Positions 42,705 to 51,062 of a DNA stretch of 64,000 bases are shown here, piece by piece. Numbering within the stretch: the first letter of the stretch is position 1; every line of letters starts with the position of its first letter. Source of the stretch: UBA6136 sp044350805 (GTDB lineage Bacteria; Pseudomonadota; Gammaproteobacteria; Methylococcales; Methylococcaceae); assembly GCA_044350805.1 (NCBI GenBank), contig JBILGU010000005.1, positions 62,001-126,000 of the forward strand, given 5' to 3'. The translations under genes and the position numbers were made by a program. Below the pieces are notes generated by a model. That model saw only the letters and a list, made by a program, of their open reading frames with translations, was not told the origin of the DNA and did not search any database.

Positions 42705-44135
42705 TCAGGCGTTTTGAAGGCGAAGTCGCGCCAGAAGCCAAAGATAGGCCAATCGGAGACCCGTGATGAACACACCGGAAAGACCGATCAAGAGAAGCAG
42801 CTTTTGAAAGGCATAGTCGACCAATGCTTCTCCGGTTTCACGGGAGACCTTGGATAATCCCGAAAGCCGGTCCGTTTCAGCCACGGAGAGGACCTGACTG
42901 AGAAGGCGCTGAAATTCCGAGGACATCATGTTGATCTCGCTCGCTGCCTTGCCCCATTCGCGAATATCGAAGGGAGGCGAGTTGGGATCAGAGGGCCAAC
43001 TTTGAAGCCGTTGAATCAGACCATCATAGGTTTTGAAGGCCTGATCCGTGGCCTGAGCCATTTGGGCGCCCTCCGAAAAGGTCTCCTGGGTGGCTTTGGC
43101 CAAATCCTGAAGTCCCTCACGTTCATGGGAGAAGGCGTTGAGGACTTTTTCACGCTCGGCACTCAGGAAAGCCGGAAGGGAATCAAGGCTCTTGGACAAG
43201 CGTTCACCGGAACCTGCAATTTGGGAGGTGTTTTGGACCAGGCCAGCCACTTCGGGTATTTCCACGGAGCGAAGGGCCAGAAGTTCCATCTGCCATTCAA
43301 TCAACTGGGGAAGTCGCTGCCCCATGAAAAGGGCGCGCTCGGCAAAAAGGCGCGTTTCGGTGAGTTCGCGGGTCGCAGGATCAAGGCCTGCCAGGGGGTC
43401 CATGTCCAAAAGGGCAAAAACACTGCTCGGCAGCATTTTGTTCGGACGGCTTTTCTCAAAGCCCTTGGTCACATCGTTGATAAGCGCATTGCTGGCAAAG
43501 GCTTCAAGATCCCCATTGGGTTCGCGTGAGGTCTCCCGCCATTTATCAATGGCTTCACGCAGTTCGGCCATCATCTCCTTAGTCAGGACACGTTCAGCGA
43601 TGGTCCAGATTTCCTTTTCGCGGTCTTGGAGCGATTTCAGCATGGGTTCTGCCGAGGCGCCGTAGACTTTGGGAAGCCAGTAATCTTCAACCCGGTGACG
43701 AGCGCCTGAGGCCAGGACCGTCAGGCCAACCAGATTGGCCAGAGCATTGGAACCGGAAGCCAGACCATAGACATCGGAGGCCAGGGCCACCTTGATGGTC
43801 AGAAGCTCAGATCGCCGGATCGGTTGCTGATTTCGGGAGAGTTGCTCGGCGGCCTTCGAGCTTGAGAGGACAAAATTGTCCGCAAAGCGGAGCATGTCCT
43901 CCTGAAGCTCAATGGGATCCACGGCCTCGGTTTCCTGGCCGCCGGGCAAGACGGCTTTGACCATGCGAACCGGAATATCCACGGTGGTCGTGATGAGCGA
44001 GCAACCACTCAAAATCCCCAGCAAAATCGCAGGCAGGATGATCGGCTTGATGGAACGATAGTGCACGGATTCAGCAGGAGGCAGAGCCTTCTTGGGAGAC
44101 ATTGAACTGGATTGTAACCCCTTGGAATCGCTCAC
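42705..44135 (-). CDS. Uncharacterised membrane-anchored protein paired with a histidine kinase
   Basis: 476 residues. A hydrophobic segment at about 31-45 ends in a possible lipobox LSGC (C45), preceded by an unusually long polar N-terminus; ATG at codon 12 would shorten it. A second membrane helix lies at about 447-468, followed by a basic tail. The 400 residues between are mostly helical with coiled-coil-like segments (SAEREKVLNAFSHEREGLQDLAKATQETFSEGAQMAQATDQAF), reminiscent of chemoreceptor-like stalks. It starts within the last 4 bases of the histidine kinase gene, so the pair is translationally coupled. I do not recognise the family; acting as accessory or sensory partner of the kinase is inference. 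Confidence 0.8.
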   Translation of the reverse strand: MSDSKGLQSSSMSPKKALPPAESVHYRSIKPIILPAILLGILSGCSLITTTVDIPVRMVKAVLPGGQETEAVDPIELQEDMLRFADNFVLSSSKAAEQLSRNQQPIRRSELLTIKVALASDVYGLASGSNALANLVGLTVLASGARHRVEDYWLPKVYGASAEPMLKSLQDREKEIWTIAERVLTKEMMAELREAIDKWRETSREPNGDLEAFASNALINDVTKGFEKSRPNKMLPSSVFALLDMDPLAGLDPATRELTETRLFAERALFMGQRLPQLIEWQMELLALRSVEIPEVAGLVQNTSQIAGSGERLSKSLDSLPAFLSAEREKVLNAFSHEREGLQDLAKATQETFSEGAQMAQATDQAFKTYDGLIQRLQSWPSDPNSPPFDIREWGKAASEINMMSSEFQRLLSQVLSVAETDRLSGLSKVSRETGEALVDYAFQKLLLLIGLSGVFITGLRLAYLWLLARLRLQNA

Positions 44136-45598
44136 GCATTCTGCGCGGGCAAGTTGAGGGTCACGATGGCCCCCTTGGGATGATTGCGATCCAGCTGCAA
44201 TTGCCCCCCAAGCTCCCGGACGAAGCGCTGCACCATGGCAAGCCCAAGGCCAGTTCCTGAGGCTTTTCCGGTCGAAAAGGGACGAATGCCGTTTTTAAGT
44301 ATCTCCTCTGAAAAGCCCGGCCCATCATCGCTCACGCGGATGGAAAGGCGGCCTCTCCCCAGATCCTCGACCCGAAGGGTAATTTGGCCACGGTTCTGTC
44401 CAATGGCTTCGGCGGCGTTCAGGATCAGATTTAAAAGACATTGCCGAATCCGGCTCGATGGCAAGCGACAGGCGAGAGAAGGGGGAAGATCGAGGATCAG
44501 GTCGACAGCGGAGGGGATCTGATAGCGCAAGAGGGCGACCAGCTCTCGAATCAATTCGGAAAGATCAAAGGCCTCCATCGGCGCCGGGGTGTGCTTGCTG
44601 AGATCCAGAAGTTCGTTGAGAAGTCTGGCCATGCGTTTGAGCTCCTCAATGACCAGGGACATCCGATCAATCATGTCAGGCTCGACGAAGTCGTTCCGAA
44701 GATTGGCGCAGCTCATCTGGATCCCCGCCAAAGGGTTTCGAAGCTCATGGGCGATGCCCGCGGCAAGCTCCCCAACGGCGGCAAGGCGTTCACTTCGGGC
44801 CAGCCCGCCCTGCTGCTCGAGGAGCGCCGCGGTTGCACTTCGAACCTCGGCTTCGAGCGATTTGGCATACAGCCGCTTGCCTTCCTCAAGTTCCGCAAGG
44901 TGCTCGACCATGAGGTTGTAGCTTCCAAAAATGGGCCGAAGCATGGGATCGATTTTTCGGGTCTCGATCGGTGTGAAATCTTCCTTGGCCAGCCGCAGGA
45001 GCAGCTGTTGAAGATCACGCAAGGGCGCGAGAATCCGATACCGGATGAAAAAACCGATCAGCACCAAAAGGGCGACCACGGTAGCAAAGACCAGACCGAT
45101 TTCGGTGCGGGTTGCATGACTGATATCTTCGAGCAGCACTTCCCGGTGTAACGATTCGACATCCATGATGGTGTTGGTGTAGCTCAGCGCCTGAAGGAGC
45201 AGCGCCTCTTGCTGTTCATCGTTGGCCTTAGCTCGGGTCAAAAGACTGATCGATTGCCGCAAGGCCTCGAGTTTCTCGGGCGTTTCCGGGGCCACATGAA
45301 GATCGTTTTTGGCCAGATCAATGATTTCGCCGGTGAGTCGGTCCAGTTGCGCGCGGTGGTGTTCACGATTTTCGGCCAGAAAGAAATCGGTCAGGGCCGA
45401 CTGGATGTCCGCGGCCACGGCCTGAATGCGGTGCGCATAAATGACATGGCCGCGCATGGTTTCCAGCTGCTCGAAGTTGCGAAAGATCATCCCTCCCAAA
45501 AGGATCAGGACGAGCAGCAAGAGGGAGGAGAGCGCCCACCAGCTGAAAAGGAGCGGTCTGGGTGAAGAGTGCAAGGAATGCCTCGTCGGCGTATTCAA
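44132..45598 (-). CDS. Sensor histidine kinase, NtrB/AtoS-like
   Basis: 488 residues. Two membrane helices (about 18-40 and 167-187) enclose a periplasmic helical domain of about 125 residues; then a HAMP domain (YRILAPLRDLQQLLLRLAKEDF), a coiled coil, the phospho-acceptor H284 in GIAHELRNPLAG and ATPase boxes NLILNAAEAIGQ, DDGPGFSEEI and GTGLGLAMVQRFV. The HELRNPL type of H-box is typical of kinases partnering NtrC-family activators of sigma54. No response regulator is adjacent. Coupled with the downstream membrane protein. Confidence 0.92.
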   Translation of the reverse strand: MNTPTRHSLHSSPRPLLFSWWALSSLLLLVLILLGGMIFRNFEQLETMRGHVIYAHRIQAVAADIQSALTDFFLAENREHHRAQLDRLTGEIIDLAKNDLHVAPETPEKLEALRQSISLLTRAKANDEQQEALLLQALSYTNTIMDVESLHREVLLEDISHATRTEIGLVFATVVALLVLIGFFIRYRILAPLRDLQQLLLRLAKEDFTPIETRKIDPMLRPIFGSYNLMVEHLAELEEGKRLYAKSLEAEVRSATAALLEQQGGLARSERLAAVGELAAGIAHELRNPLAGIQMSCANLRNDFVEPDMIDRMSLVIEELKRMARLLNELLDLSKHTPAPMEAFDLSELIRELVALLRYQIPSAVDLILDLPPSLACRLPSSRIRQCLLNLILNAAEAIGQNRGQITLRVEDLGRGRLSIRVSDDGPGFSEEILKNGIRPFSTGKASGTGLGLAMVQRFVRELGGQLQLDRNHPKGAIVTLNLPAQNA

Positions 45599-45652
45599 GA
45601 TGGACTATAGTCTTTCGATACCGACCCCTCAGGGTCAATGCTTTTTTGCAGA

Positions 45653-46624
45653 ATGGATGCCCTTCACTTTTCTCTGACCCCCAAGGATTTCATCGAGACC
45701 CCAGAAGGTCTCCTTTTTGCCGTCCTCTCAGGGATCGCAGAAGCCGGACGTATCCCTGCGTATCTTCGGTATCAAAGGACCCCGAAGGGTCTTCAAAAGG
45801 TCGCGACAGCCGATGCCCGGGAGCTTCTGGGAACGCAGGAAGACCGCTTTTATTTTGACTCGGATTCACGGGTCATTCGGCTTCAAGGGATCGCTTTTAA
45901 AGACATCTTTCGTATCTACAGGGCCCGCGAGGGCACCCAAAAGATGCTGACCGATCCGCCCAAGGATCCCATCGCCGAGGCCGCTCAAAGGCTCCTTCGC
46001 TACCTCCTCGATGGCACCGTGAGTCCTCAAAGCGTCGGCGTGACCGGCTCCCTTCTGGTGGGTGCACAGACTTTAACGTCGGACATTGATCTTGTGGTCT
46101 ATGAGCGAAAGGCCTTCGATCGGATCCGAGCCCGCCTTCTTCTGGGCATAAAACAAGGGGCCCTTGAGGATCTCTCACCCAAGGATTGGTCTGAGGCACA
46201 TGCCCGAAGAGGCTCGATGCTGACCTTGGAAGAGTATCTTCGGCACGAGCAAAGAAAGGGAAACAAGGCCCTCATCTCTGGGGTCAAATTTGACCTGACG
46301 CTTCTGGATGCCGCGCAAAAGGAACCTGAACCTGCAAAATTCAAAGGGGAATCGATGGATCTTTGGACCACCGTGATCGACGCCAGCGAGGCCTTTGGCT
46401 TTCCGGCCCGCTATCGGGTGGATCATCCGGAGATCTATGAAGTTCTCGCCTTTAGCCAGACCTATGCCGGACAGGCTTTGGAGGGCGAAAGGATTTGGGT
46501 GAGGGGATGCCTTGAAGTCCTCCACAGCGGCAGGCAGCGCATCGTGGTGGGTCAGGACCGGGAGGCCCAAGGTGAATTCATCAAGTGCGATGAGGGAGAA
46601 GGCCATGGATGGGGGGAAAGATGA
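45653..46624 (+). CDS. Archaeal-type predicted nucleotidyltransferase
   Basis: 323 residues from ATG 45653. The N-terminal half (DFIETPEGLLFAVLSGIAEAGRIPAYLRYQRTP) resembles the N-terminus of a group of predicted nucleotidyltransferases seen mainly in archaea (COG1665 type, from memory). The catalytic motif GSLLVGAQTLTSDIDLVVY (about 126-144) has the G-S and D-x-D of the polymerase-beta fold, and FDLTLLDA may carry the third acid. Substrate unknown. It overlaps the following HAD phosphatase gene by 4 bases, and that overlaps ubiD by 4, so the three are coupled. Confidence 0.75.
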   Translation: MDALHFSLTPKDFIETPEGLLFAVLSGIAEAGRIPAYLRYQRTPKGLQKVATADARELLGTQEDRFYFDSDSRVIRLQGIAFKDIFRIYRAREGTQKMLTDPPKDPIAEAAQRLLRYLLDGTVSPQSVGVTGSLLVGAQTLTSDIDLVVYERKAFDRIRARLLLGIKQGALEDLSPKDWSEAHARRGSMLTLEEYLRHEQRKGNKALISGVKFDLTLLDAAQKEPEPAKFKGESMDLWTTVIDASEAFGFPARYRVDHPEIYEVLAFSQTYAGQALEGERIWVRGCLEVLHSGRQRIVVGQDREAQGEFIKCDEGEGHGWGER

Positions 46625-47301
46625 CCGTGAACATGGGCTTGCCTGCCTTTTCCGCCATTCTCTTCGATATGGATGGTCTGGTCCTTGATTCGGAAAAAAC
46701 CTACGTCACCGCATGGCAACGGGCGGCCCAGGCGCTCGGAAAAACCCTGACAACGGAGGTTGCAGAAGGGCTTTTTGGATGTCACGCCGACGATGTGGCA
46801 CGACGCTTGGGCGAGGTCTTAGGTCCCGATTTTGATCGGCCAGCGTTTTTTGAGATCGCCGAACGCCACTGGTTTGAGGTGCTGGCCGATGAGGGGATCG
46901 AAGGGATGCCCGGAGTCCATGCGCTGCTGGATCACCTTCATTCGGTGGGCATTCCGTTTGCCTTGGCCACCAACAGTGATGCGCACTACGCAAAGCGATG
47001 CCTTGCTGCGGCGAATCTCTTGAACGCCTTTGAGGTTCTGGTTTCTCGCGATCAGGTCAAAGCCGGAAAACCGGCGCCGGATCTTTTTCTGGTGGCCGCA
47101 GAGCGATTGGGGGTCTCTCCCTCCCAATGTCTGGTGCTGGAGGATTCTGAAACGGGGCTCTTGGCGGCACGCGCCGCGCAAACCTATCCGATCCTGATTC
47201 AGCAGCGCCCCGTGCTTCGGGATAAACTCTCACCCTTGGCCCATCAGAACTTTCCGGATCTTGAGTCCTTTCTTTTTGCGTTGAACCCGCGCTCACCATG
47301 A
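46621..47301 (+). CDS. HAD-superfamily phosphatase, beta-phosphoglucomutase-like
   Basis: 226 residues from ATG 46621, which has a GGGGGGAAAG ribosome site just before it and an ATGA overlap with the preceding gene. Motif I FDMDGLVLDSE (about 15-25) with nucleophile and acid/base aspartates, motif II LATNSD (about 111), K in KAGKPAPDLF (about 143) and motif III VLEDSETGLLAA (about 167). The cap is the small helical type inserted after motif I. Hydrolyses a phosphorylated small molecule; substrate not predictable. Overlaps ubiD by 4 bases. Confidence 0.92.
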   Translation: MTVNMGLPAFSAILFDMDGLVLDSEKTYVTAWQRAAQALGKTLTTEVAEGLFGCHADDVARRLGEVLGPDFDRPAFFEIAERHWFEVLADEGIEGMPGVHALLDHLHSVGIPFALATNSDAHYAKRCLAAANLLNAFEVLVSRDQVKAGKPAPDLFLVAAERLGVSPSQCLVLEDSETGLLAARAAQTYPILIQQRPVLRDKLSPLAHQNFPDLESFLFALNPRSP

Positions 47302-48764
47302 AGTACCACGACCTTCGCGATTTTATTCAGCACCTTGAGGCCATCGGGGAGCTCAAGCGCATCGCTTATCCTGCAGATCCCAAGCTTGAGATCACGGAAA
47401 TTTGCGATCGCACGCTCAAGGCTAAGGGCCCTGCGCTACTTTTCGAAAATCCAAAGGGTTCCAAGGTTCCGCTCCTTGCCAATCTTTTTGGGACGCCCAG
47501 CCGCGTGGCTTTGGGCATGGGTCAGGAATCGGTGGATGCCCTTCGCGAGGTCGGAAAGCTGCTGGCTTTTCTAAAGGAGCCCGAACCCCCGAAGGGCTTC
47601 AGGGACATGTTCGAAAAGCTGCCCCTTTTTAAACAGGTCCTCAACATGCCGTCCAAGGCCATTCGCGGGGCACCGTGTCAGGAAGAGGTCCTGGAGGGCT
47701 CCGATATCGATCTCGGCCGTTATCCGATCCAGACCTGTTGGCCGGGTGATGCGGGTCCTTTGATCACCTGGGCGCTTGTGGTCACCCGTGGCCCCCGCAA
47801 AGAGCGGCAGAATCTTGGGATTTATCGCCAGCAAGTCATTGCCCCCAACAAAACCATCATGCGTTGGCTGGCGCATCGGGGCGGGGCGCTCGACTACCGT
47901 GAATGGCAGGAGGCGCATCCGGGCCAGCCGTTCCCCGTGGCCGTGGCTTTGGGGGCTGATCCTGCGACCATCTTAGGCGCGGTGACCCCGGTTCCGGACA
48001 CCCTCTCTGAATATGCTTTTGCGGGTCTCCTTCGAGGATCCAAGACGGAGGTCGCCGATTGCCTGCTCTCCAATCTCCAGGTTCCGGCGAGCGCAGAAAT
48101 TGTTCTGGAGGGATTTCTTTACCCCGGCGAGACGGCGCCGGAAGGGCCTTTCGGTGATCACACCGGCTACTACAACGAGGTCGATGAATTTCCGGTCTTT
48201 ACCATCGAGAAAATCACCCAACGCCGAAATCCGATCTACCACAGCACCTACACCGGCCGCCCCCCGGATGAACCGGCCATTCTTGGGGTGGCGCTAAACG
48301 AAGTCTTTGTGCCGATTCTTCAGAAACAATTTCCGGAGATTCTGGATTTTTATCTTCCGCCCGAGGGTTGCTCCTATCGCCTCGCGGTGGTGCGCATGAA
48401 AAAGCAGTATCCAGGGCATGCCAAGCGGGTCATGGTCGGTGTCTGGGGATTCCTCCGGCAGTTCATGTATACGAAATTTGTGATCGTGGTGGATGAAGAT
48501 GTCGATGCCCGCAACTGGCAAGACGTGATCTGGGCCATCACCACGCGAATGGATCCCACCCGGGACATTACGCTGATCGACCACACGCCGATCGACTACC
48601 TGGATTTCGCATCCCCGGTTTCGGGCCTAGGTTCCAAGGCGGGTTTCGATGCCACCAATAAGTGGCCTGGTGAAACTGATCGGGAATGGGGTGTCCCCAT
48701 TGTGATGGATCCTTTGGTTCGACAGAAAATTGACGGACTGTGGGATGAGCTTGGCATTCTTTGA
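47298..48764 (+). CDS. ubiD: UbiD-family decarboxylase (4-hydroxy-3-polyprenylbenzoate decarboxylase)
   Basis: 488 residues. It decarboxylates polyprenyl-4-hydroxybenzoate with prenylated FMN in ubiquinone synthesis. The N-terminus KYHDLRDFIQHLEAIGELKRI, NLGIYRQQVIAPNKTIMRWLAHRGGA (cofactor region, about 174-199), the catalytic acids in EGPFGDHTGYYNE (about 285-297) and TDREWGVPIVMD at the C-terminus are typical. ubiX, which makes the cofactor, is not seen. Its end overlaps the MscS-like gene by 20 bases. Confidence 0.94.
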   Translation: MKYHDLRDFIQHLEAIGELKRIAYPADPKLEITEICDRTLKAKGPALLFENPKGSKVPLLANLFGTPSRVALGMGQESVDALREVGKLLAFLKEPEPPKGFRDMFEKLPLFKQVLNMPSKAIRGAPCQEEVLEGSDIDLGRYPIQTCWPGDAGPLITWALVVTRGPRKERQNLGIYRQQVIAPNKTIMRWLAHRGGALDYREWQEAHPGQPFPVAVALGADPATILGAVTPVPDTLSEYAFAGLLRGSKTEVADCLLSNLQVPASAEIVLEGFLYPGETAPEGPFGDHTGYYNEVDEFPVFTIEKITQRRNPIYHSTYTGRPPDEPAILGVALNEVFVPILQKQFPEILDFYLPPEGCSYRLAVVRMKKQYPGHAKRVMVGVWGFLRQFMYTKFVIVVDEDVDARNWQDVIWAITTRMDPTRDITLIDHTPIDYLDFASPVSGLGSKAGFDATNKWPGETDREWGVPIVMDPLVRQKIDGLWDELGIL

Positions 48765-51057
48765 CAAGTTGCGATGGGAGGCGATCGGCCTCATCCTGTG
48801 TTTATGTCTCCTGCCCGCAGGGTTGACTTCCGCCGCTGAGGCAGCGAAAGCCCCACCGATCAAGGAATGGCAAAAGACCCTGGATGGCATGGAGATCCGT
48901 CTTCAGGTCGCCGACATCACTGATGAGGAGCTACAGGACCTTCGAGACAAGGCGCAAACCATCCGCGAAGCCCTGGGCCCTGCGAAGAGCATCGCTGAGG
49001 AGCATGCGGATCTCGTTCGAAGGGATCTCGAGGCCTTAGGCCCACCGCCGGGGGCGGGAGAGCTGCCGGAAGCCCCTGGCCTTCGGACAAAGCGGCAACA
49101 TCTCATGGATCTGGTGGCCCTGGCCGAGGCCAGTGGCAAGGAAACCGAATTGATCCGGAGCCGCCTGGACCGGGTGGTCGATGGCATCAAGGCACGGCGG
49201 CGCGATCGCTTCGCGGAAGAAATTCTGACCCGGGTGATCTCACCGCTGAACCCGCTTCTTTGGACCCAAGCGATCCCCGACGGGATCAGTCTGTTGTCGA
49301 GCGGTCTTGAGGGGCTATGGGGGTTCTCCAAAACGCTCAGCCTGGGCGCTCTTGGTTGGGTGTCCTTTGCCGCCTTGAGTTGGGCGTTTGTCATTCGCCG
49401 TCTGGGATCCTTCCTTTCAAAGCGGCATTTCGAAGGGCCTTTAAGCCAAATGGACGCCGGTGTTTATTCCGCCCTGACGGCCATTTTTCTGGACGTTTTT
49501 CTGGTCACGGGTTGGGTCGGCATCGGGGGCTTGAGCCTCCTCGTGAGGGATGAATCTGAGACCCAGATTCCCTCGCAGGTTCTGGAACCCCTGGGCCTGA
49601 TGATCCTGACCATCCTGATACAGCGATTTTTTAGCCGCGTTCTGGAGCCTGAGGCCCATTTTCTTGAAATGGATCCCCAGATGGCGAAACGTCTCGGGTG
49701 GGTTGTCACCGCCCTGACCCTGCTCTTTGCCCTTGAAGAAGGGGTCGATGCCCTGATCGCGGGTCAAAATGCCTCCCTTGAAATTAGCATCACGAACCAT
49801 GTGATCTTCAGCCTTTTGGCATCGGGGATTCTGATTTTTCTGATTCGACCCCTTCGGAGTGGTTTCCTCAGGGTGACCACCTTCGCCCTCATTGCGGCGA
49901 TTATCGTGTCCACGCTCACCGGTTTTGTGGCCCTTGGGCGGCTGCTTGCGACACGAGGGGTTCTGAGTCTCGTTCTGGTTTTGGGCACGCGGGTTTTCTT
50001 CCGCATCGTGGATGCTGTCGGCCGGATGCTGCTTGCGCCTGGGACCGGGTTGGGGGCGGTGCTTCGCGCGCGCCTGAATTTGAGTGAGGAAGATGCCGAT
50101 ATTCTGGTCTTCTGGCTCGGTATCGTTTTCAAAACCCTGCTCATTCTTTCAGGGGTTCTGGGGCTGTTGCTGCTCTGGAGTCTGGATCGCAAAGATCTTC
50201 TGATCTTGATCGCCGATGCCTTTCAGAGCTTTCGTATCGGAAGTCTGACCCTTTCCCCTTCGGCAATCCTGACAGGCCTCAGCCTTTTCATCGTCCTTTT
50301 GGGTTTGACCCGCTTCCTGCAACGGGTCCTTGAAGACAAGGTCTTTCCCAAGACGCGCCTGGATAGCGGGATTCGTCACTCGCTCCGGTCGGGGTTTGGG
50401 TATCTGGGATTTGGTCTTTCCACGATGCTGGCCATTTCCGTCATGGGGGTCGACCTTTCGAATCTCGCCATCATTGCGGGCGCCCTGTCGGTCGGCATCG
50501 GCTTCGGTCTTCAAAACATCGTCAACAATTTTGTATCCGGATTAATTCTCCTGATCGAACGCCCCATCAAGGCGGGTGATTGGGTCGTGGTGGACGGTCA
50601 TCAGGGCCTGGTCCGAAAAATCAGTGTCAGGGCCACCCAAATTTTGACGTTCGATCGCACCACAGTGTATATCCCTAATTCCAGCCTGATCTCGGGCGCG
50701 GTCCAGAACAAGACCAATCCTGACCGGGTCGGACGGATTGTTCTGCCGATTCTGATTGACCAGGATCAGAATCTCGATGAGGCGCAGGCGCTTTTGATCC
50801 AAATGGCGATGGGTTTGCCGGACGTTCGAAAAACCCCGGCGCCATCGGTTTTTGTGACGGGGCTAACCGAGACGAACGTCCAGCTGGAGTGGGTCGTCTT
50901 TGTCCAGGATGTCGAAAGCGTTCAAAAGGTCACCAGCCAGCTCTACAAGGCGGTCCTTGCGGCCTACCAGGCCGAGACGCTTCGGCGCAAACCGCAAAAA
51001 CCCCAGGAGCTCCACGTCCATCTATTGGATCCTCCCCCTTCTAAAGCTCCCGCCTGA
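48745..51057 (+). CDS. MscS-family mechanosensitive channel, large form
   Basis: 770 residues from ATG 48745. A signal-like first helix (IGLILCLCLLPAGLTSA) is followed by a periplasmic helical domain (about 40-160, rich in charged heptads), about eleven membrane helices and the MscS core: pore helix region LAIIAGALSVGIGFGLQNIVNNFVSGLILLIERPIKAGDWV (about 573-613), the beta domain with VRKISVRATQILTFDRTTVYIPNSSLISGAVQN, and the C-terminal alpha/beta domain. Resembles MscK/YbdG-type enlarged channels that open under osmotic downshock. Overlaps ubiD, probably cotranscribed. Confidence 0.92.
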   Translation: MSLAFFDKLRWEAIGLILCLCLLPAGLTSAAEAAKAPPIKEWQKTLDGMEIRLQVADITDEELQDLRDKAQTIREALGPAKSIAEEHADLVRRDLEALGPPPGAGELPEAPGLRTKRQHLMDLVALAEASGKETELIRSRLDRVVDGIKARRRDRFAEEILTRVISPLNPLLWTQAIPDGISLLSSGLEGLWGFSKTLSLGALGWVSFAALSWAFVIRRLGSFLSKRHFEGPLSQMDAGVYSALTAIFLDVFLVTGWVGIGGLSLLVRDESETQIPSQVLEPLGLMILTILIQRFFSRVLEPEAHFLEMDPQMAKRLGWVVTALTLLFALEEGVDALIAGQNASLEISITNHVIFSLLASGILIFLIRPLRSGFLRVTTFALIAAIIVSTLTGFVALGRLLATRGVLSLVLVLGTRVFFRIVDAVGRMLLAPGTGLGAVLRARLNLSEEDADILVFWLGIVFKTLLILSGVLGLLLLWSLDRKDLLILIADAFQSFRIGSLTLSPSAILTGLSLFIVLLGLTRFLQRVLEDKVFPKTRLDSGIRHSLRSGFGYLGFGLSTMLAISVMGVDLSNLAIIAGALSVGIGFGLQNIVNNFVSGLILLIERPIKAGDWVVVDGHQGLVRKISVRATQILTFDRTTVYIPNSSLISGAVQNKTNPDRVGRIVLPILIDQDQNLDEAQALLIQMAMGLPDVRKTPAPSVFVTGLTETNVQLEWVVFVQDVESVQKVTSQLYKAVLAAYQAETLRRKPQKPQELHVHLLDPPPSKAPA

Positions 51058-51062
51058 TTGGA

